DNA from: Meconema thalassinum
Lineage: Eukaryota; Arthropoda; Insecta; Orthoptera; Tettigoniidae
Length of the DNA stretch: 64,000 nucleotides
Direction: 5' to 3'
Assembly: GCA_946902985.2 (NCBI GenBank)
Contig: OX336393.1
Location: 359,396,779-359,460,778 of the forward strand
In this document: piece by piece, positions 21,981-31,905 of the stretch
Layout: each line of letters begins with the position of its first letter
Position numbering within the stretch: position 1 is the first letter of the stretch
The notes under the pieces: generated by a model
Told to the model about the DNA's origin: nothing
Databases searched by the model: none
Seen by the model: the letters and a program-made list of their open reading frames with translations, nothing else
Translations under genes and position numbers: made by a program

Positions 21981-22680
21981 TCAACTGGTTTGATGCAGCT
22001 TTCCATTCTTCCCTACCGGAGCTAATCGTTTCATCTCTACATAGCTACCACACCTTACATCCGAGGCAATCTGTTTAACATATTCTAACCTTGGTTTACC
22101 CATACAGTTCTTACCCTCAACCCTTCCTTCCATAACTAAGTTTGCTATTCCTGGGTGTCTTGGTCTAGCTGTATGCCTCTCACCAAGGCGGTCCGGGTTC
22201 GATTCCCGGTCAATGCATGTGAGATTTTCGAAGTGAAATGCCATGTCCTGTGGTTCGGATTCCGCGTAGAAAGGAGGTCCCGTGGCTCATGATCTCGAGA
22301 TTAACGGTCACGTTAAACTACAAGCTTCCTTTCTTCTCTTCATTAACAGTCGACAGAAACATCTCTACTCTCCCGCCCGTCTTAATACCCCTTCAATCGT
22401 AACCCAATCTACTGATCTGATCTTCATCATTCTCCTGTAACACCACATTACAAACGCTTCAACTCTTCTATTTTCCGCTGCTCCAACAGTCTACGTCTCA
22501 CTTACATAGAGCGCCACGCTCCAGACAAAGACCTTCAAAAGTGACTTCCTAATACCTAAATCTATATTTGATGTCAATAGATTCCTTTTCTGTAGAAATG
22601 CTTTCCTTGCCTGTACAAACCCACTATTTATATCGTCCGTTAACGCCTTTAATGGTTTGTTAACATTTTGACAACCTATG
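21981..22680 (-). pseudogene. LINE ORF2 C-terminal remnant, split by a SINE
   Basis: The minus strand at about 22680-22491 reads QARKAFLQKRNLLTSNIDLG and IRKSLLKVFVWSVALY. At about 22150-21981 it reads VEGKNCMGKPRLEYVKQI and DVRCGSYVEMKRLA. Both are consecutive parts of the C-terminal domain of one LINE family (RTE/L2-like tails of this type recur at 53430). A forward SINE-A lies between. Only the tail of the element survives. Confidence 0.75.
22160..22335 (+). mobile_element. SINE-A copy, 5' shortened
   Basis: From CTAGCTGTATGCCTCTCACC onward it matches the copy at 17931, including GGGTTCGATTCCCGGTC and the TTCCTTTC tail. The A-box end is missing or replaced. It inserted into the LINE tail. 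Confidence 0.72.
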
Positions 22681-22763
22681 GTGCACCCGGCCCTGGGCAT
22701 TAGTTCGTTCAACCAACTAAACGGTGTCCTTTGAAACAAAGCATCACCATCGACATAATAGCC

Positions 22764-22765
<2 letters not shown>

Positions 22766-22812
<47 letters not shown>

Positions 22813-23168
22813 TCGTATGGCCTCGGGTGCCAGGTGCAAGCTTTGTTAATTGACACCCAGAGGGTAGCTTGCATGTCGAATTTCGTCGTTCCTTTGAACG
22901 CTATGAAAGTCAAGGAGGTTAGATATCTAAACTCTTTGACACTACAGCGCTTTCAAGTAGAGAATGGAGGAACTTTGTGTTGGCGGAAAATCCCGAGTTT
23001 AATTTTGCCTACTGAATTGAAATGGGTTCTTTAACATGCCAACATCGTGTGACATGAGTATCGTGATTTCTGTCGCCTTCAAAAATCACTAACCATGGCC
23101 AGGGACGAACCTGCAAGCTTGGGGTTGGTAGTCCGACACGATAACCACTCACCCACTGTGGCAAGCAA
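22766..23168 (-). mobile_element. SINE-B copy with (AAT)n tail
   Basis: The minus-strand head at about 23165-23095 has GGTGAGTGGTTATCGTG as A box and GCAGGTTCGTCCC as B box. The body runs leftward to the CGTATGG end and an (AAT)n tail at 22766-22812. It is paired head-to-head with the next copy. Confidence 0.82.
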
Positions 23169-23182
23169 TAGCCAATAATTGG

Positions 23183-23571
23183 TTATGTTTTAGCCAGTGA
23201 TTGCCACGGTGGGTGAGTGGTTATCGTGTAGGACTCCCAACCCCAAGCTTGCAGGTTCGCTCCTGGCCATTGTAAGTGAGTTTTGAAAGGCGACAAAAAT
23301 CACGGACCGCATGTTAAACGTTGTTGACATGTTAAAGAATCCATTTGAAATCAATAGGCCGTGTTCATAAAGGCAAAATTAATCTCGGGATTTTCTGCCA
23401 ACACAGATGTTCCTCCTTTCTCTACTAGAAGGCGCTTTAGTGTCAAGGAGCTTAGATATCTAACCTCCTTGACTTTCACAGCGTTCCAAGGAACGCCTAA
23501 ATTCGACACGCAAGCTGCCCTCTGGGCGCAAATTAAAAAGTTTGCACCAGGCACCCGAGGCCATACGATGA

Positions 23572-23634
<63 letters not shown>

Positions 23635-23635
23635 C
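23183..23635 (+). mobile_element. SINE-B copy with (ATT)n tail
   Basis: Forward copy of the same family: a TGAGTGGTTATCGTG A box near 23215, GCAGGTTCGCTCCTGG B box near 23250, then a ~300-bp body ending CCATACGATG and an (ATT)n tail at 23574-23632. A third copy lies at 37800-38225. Confidence 0.85.
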
Positions 23636-23764
23636 TCTAGTATACTGTATACTGGATGTAGCACTGGTCGCATCGGCTGCACGGAAATGTGTGGCCAGGA
23701 TCATCGGTTACATTCGCCTGGACTTAATGACAACTAAGTGCTCGAAAGAAATATTCTGCCGAAA

Positions 23765-23857
23765 ATGGGCATTTCTTGTGCCGCGATCGGATGTACAAAT
23801 CGTTGGGATAAAGAGACACCTGATGCTCGTTTCCACACCTACGAAATGCATTTCAGA
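23765..23857 (+). CDS. orphan THAP-domain first exon
   Basis: A 31-codon stretch begins MGISCAAIGCTNRW and continues with FHTYEMHF. It has the C-x4-C of a THAP zinc-finger and the FH-x-F-like spacing that follows. It ends at a GTAAAT sequence (from 23858), a plausible splice donor. No downstream exon with the second Cys/His pair was found nearby. It could be a P-element remnant or a displaced host THAP exon. The short length keeps confidence low. Confidence 0.4.
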
Positions 23858-23880
23858 GTAAATATAATCTGTTTATTGTA

Positions 23881-24710
23881 AACTAGAAACCCAACCCGGC
23901 TTTGCCCTTGGAACAGTTGTGAATGCATTACGTGATAAGCGCTATTTTTCCAATGTCAATGAACAACGACCAATATCCGTTTTACGTCTCGGCACTGACT
24001 AGACTATTAATTATTATCATGGAGATGCACGTGCAACAAATTCTTGTCAGACGTAATTTAAGAATGGCGAGGTGCATGAAACACAAATCCCCCTTCCGTC
24101 CAATCTTAACTTGACTGTGAATTTAGCGGAACGAGATGTTCACAGGCGAAATGAAGAAAATCCGAGTTGCACATCCAGGGAAACTCCAAACACAATCACT
24201 CTTCTCTAAAGTTTTTAACTCAACACGACTCGGCAGTTTGCTGCTGGCTGTATCTGGGGCAATAAGCTCGTCCGCTAGCTAAGCTGTAACTGGGGTGATA
24301 GACTCACCCCTAGCTAGCTCGTAAACTGTCGCCTCAGTAACTTAATGGAGATTGTTGGAAGAAATGAAAACGTAGAAACACTTATAGTAGGCGATGTATT
24401 GAAGATAGAGATATGCTCTCCCGGGCGTTTTTGTAGAACTTTTCATGCCGAACAATTCTTACACACATAGTAGCCTATATAGATATTTTTAACGGTTTGC
24501 CCAGCGTAAGCTTAAAAAGCACACGGACGCCAGTTTTTCTTCGAACTCTTCACCGAAATCGTTTGTGCTTGACTTCCTTTGGTCATAAAAAATATTTTCT
24601 ACTGAAACCTTCCTCGAGATATCCTTTACAGAGTGGTGGAAACCGCATCGAAATCCATTCAGTGGTTCTCGAGATTACCCGTGACATCCAAGAATCGAAC
24701 TAAGTAGAGA
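23881..24710 (+). repeat. dispersed repeat R3, copy 1
   Basis: Starts CTAGAAACCCAACCCGGC and ends with a GAGATTACCCGTGACATCC-type stretch and ACTAAGTAGAGAT, a tail style common to insect retroposed repeats. It is non-coding and lies in tandem with copy 2; a reverse copy lies at 54228-54568. Confidence 0.6.
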
Positions 24711-24744
24711 TTATACGCCAATCAGTATAATTTAATATAATATA

Positions 24745-25430
24745 ATCCCCCTTCCGTCCAATCTTAAATGAGAGTCGCACTTCCAGGGAATGGCAAGGTG
24801 AATGAAACTCAAATCCCCCTTCCGTCCAATCTTAACTTGACCGTGTTTCACAGGCGAAATGAAGAAAACCCGAGTTTCACTTCCAGGGAAACTCTAAACA
24901 CAACCACCCTTCTCAGAAGTCTTAACTCAACACGACTCAACGGTTTGTGGCTGGCTGTATCTGGGGCAATAGGTTCGCCCCCTTGCTAGGCTAAACCAGG
25001 GATGATAGACTCACCCCTAGCTAGCTCGTAAACCGTCACCTCAGTAGTTGAATGGACATGGTTGGAAGAAATTAAAACGTAAAAACACTTATAGTGGGCG
25101 ATGTATTGAAGATAGACATATGCTCTCCTGGACTTTTTTGTAGAACTTTTCATGCTGAACAATTCTTACACTCATAGTATTTAGATATTTTAAACGGTTT
25201 GCCCAGCGTAAGCTTACAAAGCGCTCGGACGCCAGGTATTTTCTTTTACTTTTCCACTGAAATCGTTACTGGTCGGCTTCCTTTGATCATGAGTAAATTA
25301 TTTTCTACAGAAATCATCCTCGAGATATCCTTTACAGAATGGTGAAAACCGCATCAAAATCCATCCAATGGTTTTCGAGTTTACCCGTAACATCCAAGAA
25401 TCGGGGACTTTGTTTTATACTAAGTAGAGA
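24745..25430 (+). repeat. dispersed repeat R3, copy 2
   Basis: Repeats most of copy 1 in the same order (CCCCCTTCCGTCCAATCTTA, AGGCGAAATGAAGAAAA, GCCCAGCGTAAGCTTA, CTCGAGATATCCTTTACAGA) and ends TTTTATACTAAGTAGAGAT near 25430. It carries no frame worth reporting. Confidence 0.6.
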
Positions 25431-25594
25431 TATCAATCAGAATTTCCCGCAATCCATTTCTGTTCTATAGGAACCACTTCGGTAAATCTGAATGTTTAAC
25501 CAATATCATTGGATTGCTGCCACCTCACAAAACATAGCTGCTTGTGCAGCCAAGACAAATGCTAACCATTACACCATGAGGTGCACTAAAAAAA

Positions 25595-26129
25595 CAAGTA
25601 GTTCCCTGAAGATCTAAATAACTATTTTCATATATTCTACTAATATTAATTGCCTCTATCAACATACAAATTCTCAGTTTGATTGCTGTAATAGATTCGT
25701 AGGTATTGAGAACCATCTAAATATTTTGGATGGTCACCATGTTGGATTTTTATATTATAGACCATAGATGTCTGTACTATTACATGAAGATTATTGTGTA
25801 GGTGTTTTATTCAAACTTCAATCGCATGATTAGGACACAAGAAATAAAAGCGGGATTTTAAAATGTCACACAGCATCCATCTTGTGGTTATAAAAAAATG
25901 AAATAAATTAGATGCCAATGGGTTGCTATTTGTATTAGCATTTACCATACCAATAACTCTAAGGCCTGTATATAATAATCCAACATGGCGACAATCTGAA
26001 ATATTTAGACGGTTGTCAATATCTACGAATATTTTACAGCAATCAAATTGAAATTTTGTATGTTGATAGAGGCAATTAACATAAGTAGGATATATACAAG
26101 TAGGGTTTAGTTCTTCACGGAACTGCTTG
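25595..26129. mobile_element. HINE-2 fold-back: two right ends tail-to-tail
   Basis: The left tip (25595-25640) is CAAG then AGTTCC...GAAGATCT, the reverse complement of a HINE-2 right end. The right tip (26095-26129) is the same end in forward direction: AGTTCttcacgGAACT then GCTTG. Inner arms match in inverted orientation for about 175 bp (25595-25770 against 25955-26129), including the ATTGCCTCTATC and CGCCATGTTGGA stretches. About 185 bp of unit sequence separates them. No left end is present. Confidence 0.72.
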
Positions 26130-27315
26130 TTCTTTCTTGTTTAGTCCTCTACTCCGGAGCCAAAACTCAATATGATGAATAGAGTAGCCTAGTAATACTG
26201 TATGTGCGATTATGTATTATCTATTATAATAATACGCTAAGTTCATCAGACAAAAAACTGAAGCTCCTAAGCCAGAAGGAGTTAGAAGGTGCGTTTTGTG
26301 CCAAAATCTTCCAAATCGTCGCAATAGTACAGGAGAAATCTTGCATTTCTTGAAAAAGCAACGGAAGCGTATTTTTTTGTTTGAAAAGTGTGTTCAAACA
26401 AATAACAAGTAGTTCCGTGAAGAACTATACAGCCTATTTCCTTATATCCTACTTATGTTAATTGCCTCTATCTACATACAAAATTTCAGCTTGATTGCTG
26501 TAATAGATTCGTAGATATTGAGAACCGACTAAATACTTCGGATAGTCGCCATGTTGGATTTTATATATTTACGTCCTAGAGTTATGTACTGTTACATGAA
26601 GATTATTGTGTACGTGTAGCATTCAAACTGCAATCGCATGATTAGGACAAAACAAGTAACAAGGAGATTTTAAAATTTCGCACAGCTGCCATCTTGTGGT
26701 AATGGAAACAATTGAAATAAATTAGATGCCAGTAGATTAACATTCGTATAAGGATTTACTGTACCATGTTTCACTGCACTCGGGTGGTTAAATTGCGAGA
26801 AACGTCCATGTCAATATTTATAATTCGCGTCGCCGCCATGTTGGATTTGTGATCACCAGGTTATTTAAAGACCTGTAGGTTAACTTAAGTTCATAGCCCC
26901 TATTAACATTTAAAAATTCAATTTTATTGCTACAATAGATTCGTAGATATTCATAGCCGTCTAAATATTTCGGATGGTCGCCATGTTGGATTGTTAAATG
27001 TATAGGCCATAGAGTCATGTACCGTTAAAGGAAAATTATTGCGTAGGTTCTTTATTCAAACTTTCACATCGATCGCATGATTAAGACACATGAAATAAAA
27101 ACGTAATTTTAAAATTCGCAAAGCCGCCATCTTGAGGTTATGTAAACAATTGAACTAAATTAGATACCAGCATATTACAATGTGTATAAACATTTCCTGT
27201 ACCAGATTTCATTGTGGTTGGAACATTAAATCGCGAGAAAGGTCTATTTAAAATTTTCAAATTCGCTTGGCCGCCATGGTCGTTTTGTAGTTAACCGGTT
27301 TTTGAAATTCTTATA

Positions 27316-28780
27316 CACACATCAAAAAAAGTTTTGCATCACCTCGGTTCCCAGATCTCCGGCATATAGACGTTGACTGTGTATATTGTATCAAAGATAC
27401 AGTCCCTTTGACTGTTCATAGATGTCACTAAAACTGCTCAAAGATGTAAACAACCATGCATGAGCAGGGCCTATTAGACGGAGGGGGTACGACAGCCGAT
27501 CAGTTCCAGTCATTCCACCAGGACGAAGGTACGCTGCTCATGTTGTCTGTAGTTCTACCATGCCTAGAAGGTCAATACCGCAGTTCGATCGCGTCCGCAT
27601 TGTTACTTTGTGTCAAGAAGGGCTCTCAACAAGGGAAGTTTCCAGGCGTCTCAGAGTGAACCAAAGCGATGTTGTTCGGACATGGAGGAGGTACAGAGAT
27701 ACAGGAACTGTCGATGACAGGCCTCGCTCAGGCTGCCCAAGGGCTACTACTCTAGTGGATGACCGCTACTTACGGATTGCCGCTCGGAGGAACTCTGACA
27801 GCAATGCCACCATGTTGAATAATGCGTTTCGTTCAGCCACAGGACGTCGTGTTTCAACTCAAACTGTGCGCAATAGGCTGCATGATGCGCAACTTCACTC
27901 CCGACGTCCATGGCGAGGTCCAGCTTTGCAACCCCGACACCATGCAGCGCGGTACAGATGGGCCCAACAACATGCTGAATGGACCCCACAGAATTGGCAT
28001 CACGTTCTCTTCACCGATGAGTGTCGCATATGCCTTCAACCAGACAATCGTCGGAGACGTGTTTGGAGGCACCCTGGTCAGGCTGAACGTCTTAGACACA
28101 CTGTCCAGCGAGTGCAGCAAGGTGGTGGTTCCCTGATGTTTTGGGGTGGCATTATGTGGGGCCGACGTACGCCACTGGTGGTCATGGAAGGCTCCGAAAC
28201 GGCTTTACGATACCTGAATGACATCCTCCGACCCATAGTGCACCCATATCGGCAGAATATTGGAGAGGCATTTGTCTTCATGGACGACAATTCTCGACCT
28301 CATCGTGCACATCTTGTGAATGCGTTCCTTCAAGATAACGACATCGCTCGACTACAGTGGCCAGCATGTTCGCCAGACATGAACCCTATCGAACATGCCT
28401 GGGATATGTTGAAAAGGGCTGTTTATGGACGTCTTGACCCACCAACCACTCTGAGAGATTTACGCCGAATTGTCGTTGAGGAGTGGGACAATTTGGACCA
28501 ACAGTGTCTTGATGAACTTGTGGATAGTATGCCACGACGAATACAGGCATGCATCAATGCAAGAGGACGTGCTACTGGGTATTAGAGGTAGTGGTGTGTA
28601 CTGCAATCTGGACCACAAATGCTGAAAGTCTAGCTGTATGATGGTACAACATGCAATGTGTGGGTCTCATGAGCAATAAAACGAGCTGAAATGTTGTTTG
28701 TGTTGATCTCTATTCCCTTTGTATTTGAAGGTTCCGGAACTCTTGGAACCGAGGTGATGCAAAACTTTTTTTGATGTGTG
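27316..28780 (+). mobile_element. Tc1-type DNA transposon, apparently complete
   Basis: The inverted termini match perfectly for 36 bp; both begin CACACATCAAAAAAAGTT. TA dinucleotides flank it (27314-27315 and 28781-28782), the target duplication of this superfamily. Total length is 1465 bp with one full-length transposase frame. It interrupts a HINE-2 unit, and the HINE sequence resumes in register on the right. Confidence 0.95.
27560..28585 (+). CDS. Tc1-type transposase, DD34E
   Basis: A 341-residue intact frame. Residues about 1-115 form two helix-turn-helix DNA-binding regions: FDRVRIVTLCQEGLSTREVS is the first, and the second follows a GRRV-type linker. The catalytic triad is D153 (in FTDEC), D243 (second Asp of MDDN) and E278 (NPIEH). 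With 34 residues between the last two this is DD34E, as in Tc1. GGG and W/F motifs between (SLMFWGGI) are typical of the family. The protein would bind the terminal repeats and cut and paste the element into TA sites. The first ATG with family N-terminus was used. No stop or frameshift is present, and the ends are intact, so it may still be mobile. Confidence 0.95.
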   Translation: MPRRSIPQFDRVRIVTLCQEGLSTREVSRRLRVNQSDVVRTWRRYRDTGTVDDRPRSGCPRATTLVDDRYLRIAARRNSDSNATMLNNAFRSATGRRVSTQTVRNRLHDAQLHSRRPWRGPALQPRHHAARYRWAQQHAEWTPQNWHHVLFTDECRICLQPDNRRRRVWRHPGQAERLRHTVQRVQQGGGSLMFWGGIMWGRRTPLVVMEGSETALRYLNDILRPIVHPYRQNIGEAFVFMDDNSRPHRAHLVNAFLQDNDIARLQWPACSPDMNPIEHAWDMLKRAVYGRLDPPTTLRDLRRIVVEEWDNLDQQCLDELVDSMPRRIQACINARGRATGY

Positions 28781-29302
28781 TAGATTAACTTCCAGTAGTG
28801 CCCTTTATCTCTGTACAAAATTTCAGAGTGATACCGCTAATAGTTTCAGAGATATAGAATGCCGGTGATAAATTTCGCACATCCGCCATCTTGTGGTTAT
28901 GTAAACAATTGAACCATGTTAGATGTCGGTACATTACAATGTGTATTAACATATACAGTACCAAGTTTTATTGCGTTTGGTTGGTTAAATCGCGAGAAAC
29001 GTCTATTTAAAAGTCGCAAATTCGCGTGGTTTTGTAATTACCAGTTTTTCAAAAGTCACATAGGTGAACTTCTAGTAGTTTCTTTTATCACCGTACAAAA
29101 TTCCAGGGTGATATCGGGAACAGTTTCGGAGATATTGAATGCTGGTGAAATATATCGCACAGCCGCCATGTTGGATTGGTGAGACGTAACGAAATTTGAA
29201 GGGCACGGTCGGGGTCGTCCGGAATAGTGCTATGAACTAACCGAGTCTCATTGAAATCGCTCCAGCCGTTTAAAAGTTATTAGGGACACTCACACACACA
29301 CT

Positions 29303-29347
<45 letters not shown>

Positions 29348-29756
29348 CACACGGACAAAAGGTGATCTCCTAAGCCTATTTTTTCAAAATTGAAAATTGG
29401 CTAAAAATGGCGATAGTTCCTGGCAGATCTGTGTCGCCTCCAGCCCGCATAACACTAATGCCGGGCGGGTTGTCTGTATACATGGTGCGAACAGAACCCA
29501 TCGTGCATTGAATAGAATATTCAAACAGAATTACTCCCCGCAACAGTGCCGAATTGCACTCAGATTTCATAAATATCGACAATTTTTTAAAAAGTGCGTA
29601 AATTAAACAAATAAACATATTTATAGAAGCCCGCATAACAGTAAAGCCGAGCGGGTTGTTACTGAAAATGCGAGGTTTCTCGCACAGGTCCCCTAGTTTT
29701 AGTCTACAGTATATAATCACCACTAAATTATAGGGGGCAGATCATTAATTAAAGAT

Positions 29757-30236
29757 GTGGAAAAGCAAGAAAGGAAAATCCTAACAAAAATTGTTGGGCT
29801 AGGGGGAATCTGGATCAGAATAAAATCCCAAGACTTATATCAAGAGTCGGAGAAAATCTCAGACGCATTTAGGAAAAGACGATTGAACATTTACGGGCAT
29901 ATCCTCAGGATGGGAAATCAGAGACTGACCAAAAGATTCTTAACCTTACCCTGTCAATGAAAGTTTAAAAACACCTGGCTACTTCAAGTTGGAAAATATC
30001 TTCAGGAAATAAGCATCACAGATGACATTGTAGTAGACAGAGCTAAGTTAAGAGAATTAGTCGATAATCACCGCTTTGCAGTCCATCCAAGCACTATCAC
30101 CAACGCAGGAGATCGCAAGAAAAGACACAGCAAGAAGATGAATAGATTTTGGGGAAGAGAAAGGCAATGCCATCAACTAAATACGTTCAATCGCACTCCT
30201 TAGTCGGGCATGACGAAGAAAAAAAAGTATTACCAC
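29757..30236 (+). pseudogene. LINE ORF2 C-terminal tail
   Basis: Reads EKISDAFRKRRLNIYGHILR, then, after a frameshift, LQEISITDDIVVDRAKLREL and a basic end finishing VGHDEE near 30215. This is the C-terminal, post-RT domain of a LINE family whose tails also sit at 47638 and 50878. Everything upstream is absent, as expected of strong 5' truncation. Confidence 0.7.
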
Positions 30237-30239
30237 TAA

Positions 30240-30577
30240 GGCTGTGTCCCAAAGCTCAAGTTGATAACTATTACCAATTTGCTAGCAACTACTCACTATG
30301 TGCTATGTACTACGGAGCTTTGGGACATGTGTGCGTGAAGCATGGCCTCCTCTATAGACTTGGGTTCTGAAAGCCACAAGTTTTATATTCCGGTGCCAAA
30401 CATCTATAAATTCTTTGTACTAGTCGACAATCAAGAAAGCACTTTCGTTCACTAGCTACTACAGACTTGATTGCTATGTGCTAAGCAGCTTTGGATCATG
30501 GCTTGTGATATCACATCCGGAATATTAGTCGACTATCTAGTTCACTACGGCTGAAAATGTAGCTCTGGAACACAGCC
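30240..30577. mobile_element. MITE with TAA target duplication (PIF/Harbinger-like)
   Basis: Terminal inverted repeats GGCTGTGTCCCAAAGCT (30240-) and, on the other strand, GGCTGTGTTCCAGAGCT (to 30577). It is flanked by TAA at 30237-30239 and 30578-30580. The 3-bp TAA/TTA duplication and GG-start ends fit PIF/Harbinger-type MITEs. It is 338 bp, non-coding, and sits exactly at the end of the LINE tail. Confidence 0.78.
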
Positions 30578-30580
30578 TAA

Positions 30581-31415
30581 ATATGTTAAATGCAATAAAT
30601 CATTGAATATTTATCTAATTAAACGCCGAGTTTTCATAATTTCCAACTCGTAATGACAGTTTGACATTTTTATTTAATTATATGTGTTAATAATAAGGCT
30701 TTACATACAGTAACAAACCTAACCTGGTAGCAACCAATGGATTAGTCCAGACAGTCGTCTAACCTAGCAGCGACCAATGGTTCTACCCATACTATCGTCA
30801 AACCAAGTTGTGACCAATGGTTTCGCCTCACTATGGCTTTAGAAGAATGAGGTGCAACCATTCAATGAATTTATTCACATATGCCATTACGTGTTGGCAA
30901 TTACAAAATAACTTGCTGGTTAATTTGATAAATATTCAATAATTTATCACTACCAAATGTAGTGGTGATTTATTAAATATAATCCTAATTACCGTCAACT
31001 ATACATATCATGTTTATTACATTTACCATAGCATAGGTAGCCTACATATAATCAACGATGCCATTCTCGTGTATTTTGTGCTAGAGATGCGCTAGTGTTT
31101 GTTGATAAGCACGTTTGGGAGTTCCCGATTTAAAGGGGAACATGTGCGTCAATTTAAGCTCAGCTCGGCTGTAAACAACGCTGTTTGCTGGCTAAGGTAC
31201 CGCTGGGCCAGCGAGTGAGGGTTTGGAGATGAGTAGGGTAATATGTCTGCTGCCGCTTCGATTCAGGATTAATGCATGAGTACTTGCGCTGTACTTGGCT
31301 GTAAGATTATTTCTGTCGCATACCGAAATAATTCATACATATTATGTCATTAAATATGGAAATTTGAGTTGGTTACATGGCTACATAATGCCTGAAGCAA
31401 AATAATAGTTCATTA
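30581..31415. other. unassigned AT-rich DNA with a short triple repeat
   Basis: No coding frame. About 30718-30835 holds three imperfect ~52-bp repeats sharing CTAACCTAGCAGCGACCAATGG-like text (shortened here to its pattern AACC...GACCAATGG). The rest matches nothing else in the window. Confidence 0.4.
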
Positions 31416-31528
31416 TGCAACGAGCCTATAATGGCAATAATTAAGACACGAGTATGTTTATAAAACGAGCGAAGCGAGTTTTATAATTTCCATACGAGTG
31501 TATTAATTACCATTATAGGCGAGTTGCA
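31416..31528. repeat. near-perfect 113-bp palindrome with GCGAAGC tip
   Basis: The two arms (TGCAACGAGCCTATAATGG on one side, CCATTATAGGCGAGTTGCA on the other) are complementary except for a few positions. The exact centre is GCGAAGC at 31469-31475, a sequence known to form an unusually stable DNA mini-hairpin. Single-stranded DNA from either strand would fold into a long cruciform arm. Confidence 0.85.
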
Positions 31529-31905
31529 TACGACTGTTTATGTTCGACGATAATTATAACTATTTTATGTTCGAACGTAAATATTCATGTATATTTGTCA
31601 TGATTTCGCCAGGTTTATGTACTGAACAGAGCGCATAGGACGCAAAGAATACCTTGAATTTGACAATAGCCTCCTCGATTATTCCCCTATGCCACTAGTC
31701 ACGTAATGAAATTTAAACTAGGGGGTCGTGGAACTCAGCGCAGGTGCGATGCTATCCTTACCTAATTGGTAACACAACTGTTCTTGAGCTCTGATTGGAA
31801 GGAGAAACTGTTTCATAATGACAAATAGTGTTATAATGGCCCTCATTATGATACAATTTCCTGACATATAATATTTACATTTTGACTTCATCGAACATAT
31901 TTATG
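31416..31905. mobile_element. fold-back/MITE-like repeat R2, copy 1
   Basis: A palindrome at 31416-31528 is followed by sequence starting ATGTTCGACGATAATTATAAC-like (near 31540) and ending in its near-inverse TTCATCGAACAT near 31897. A second, interrupted copy lies at 51593-52612. The inverse end motifs suggest a non-autonomous DNA element. No protein. Confidence 0.5.

Larger units (their letters stand above)
26406..29404 (-). mobile_element. HINE-2 copy, reverse, with nested Tc1 element
   Basis: Reading the minus strand, the left tip at 29404-29360 is TTAGCCAATTTTC...AATAGGCT, a palindromic tip like HINE-1. It is followed by the (TG)n run seen on the plus strand as (AC)n at 29288-29353. Then come several units carrying CGCCATGTTGGA and GCCGCCATCTTG motifs. 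The right end at 26440-26406 is AATAGGCTGTAT, hairpin AGTTC-ttcacg-GAACT and ACTTG. Without the nested Tc1 the element is about 1.5 kb. It encodes no protein. Confidence 0.75.
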
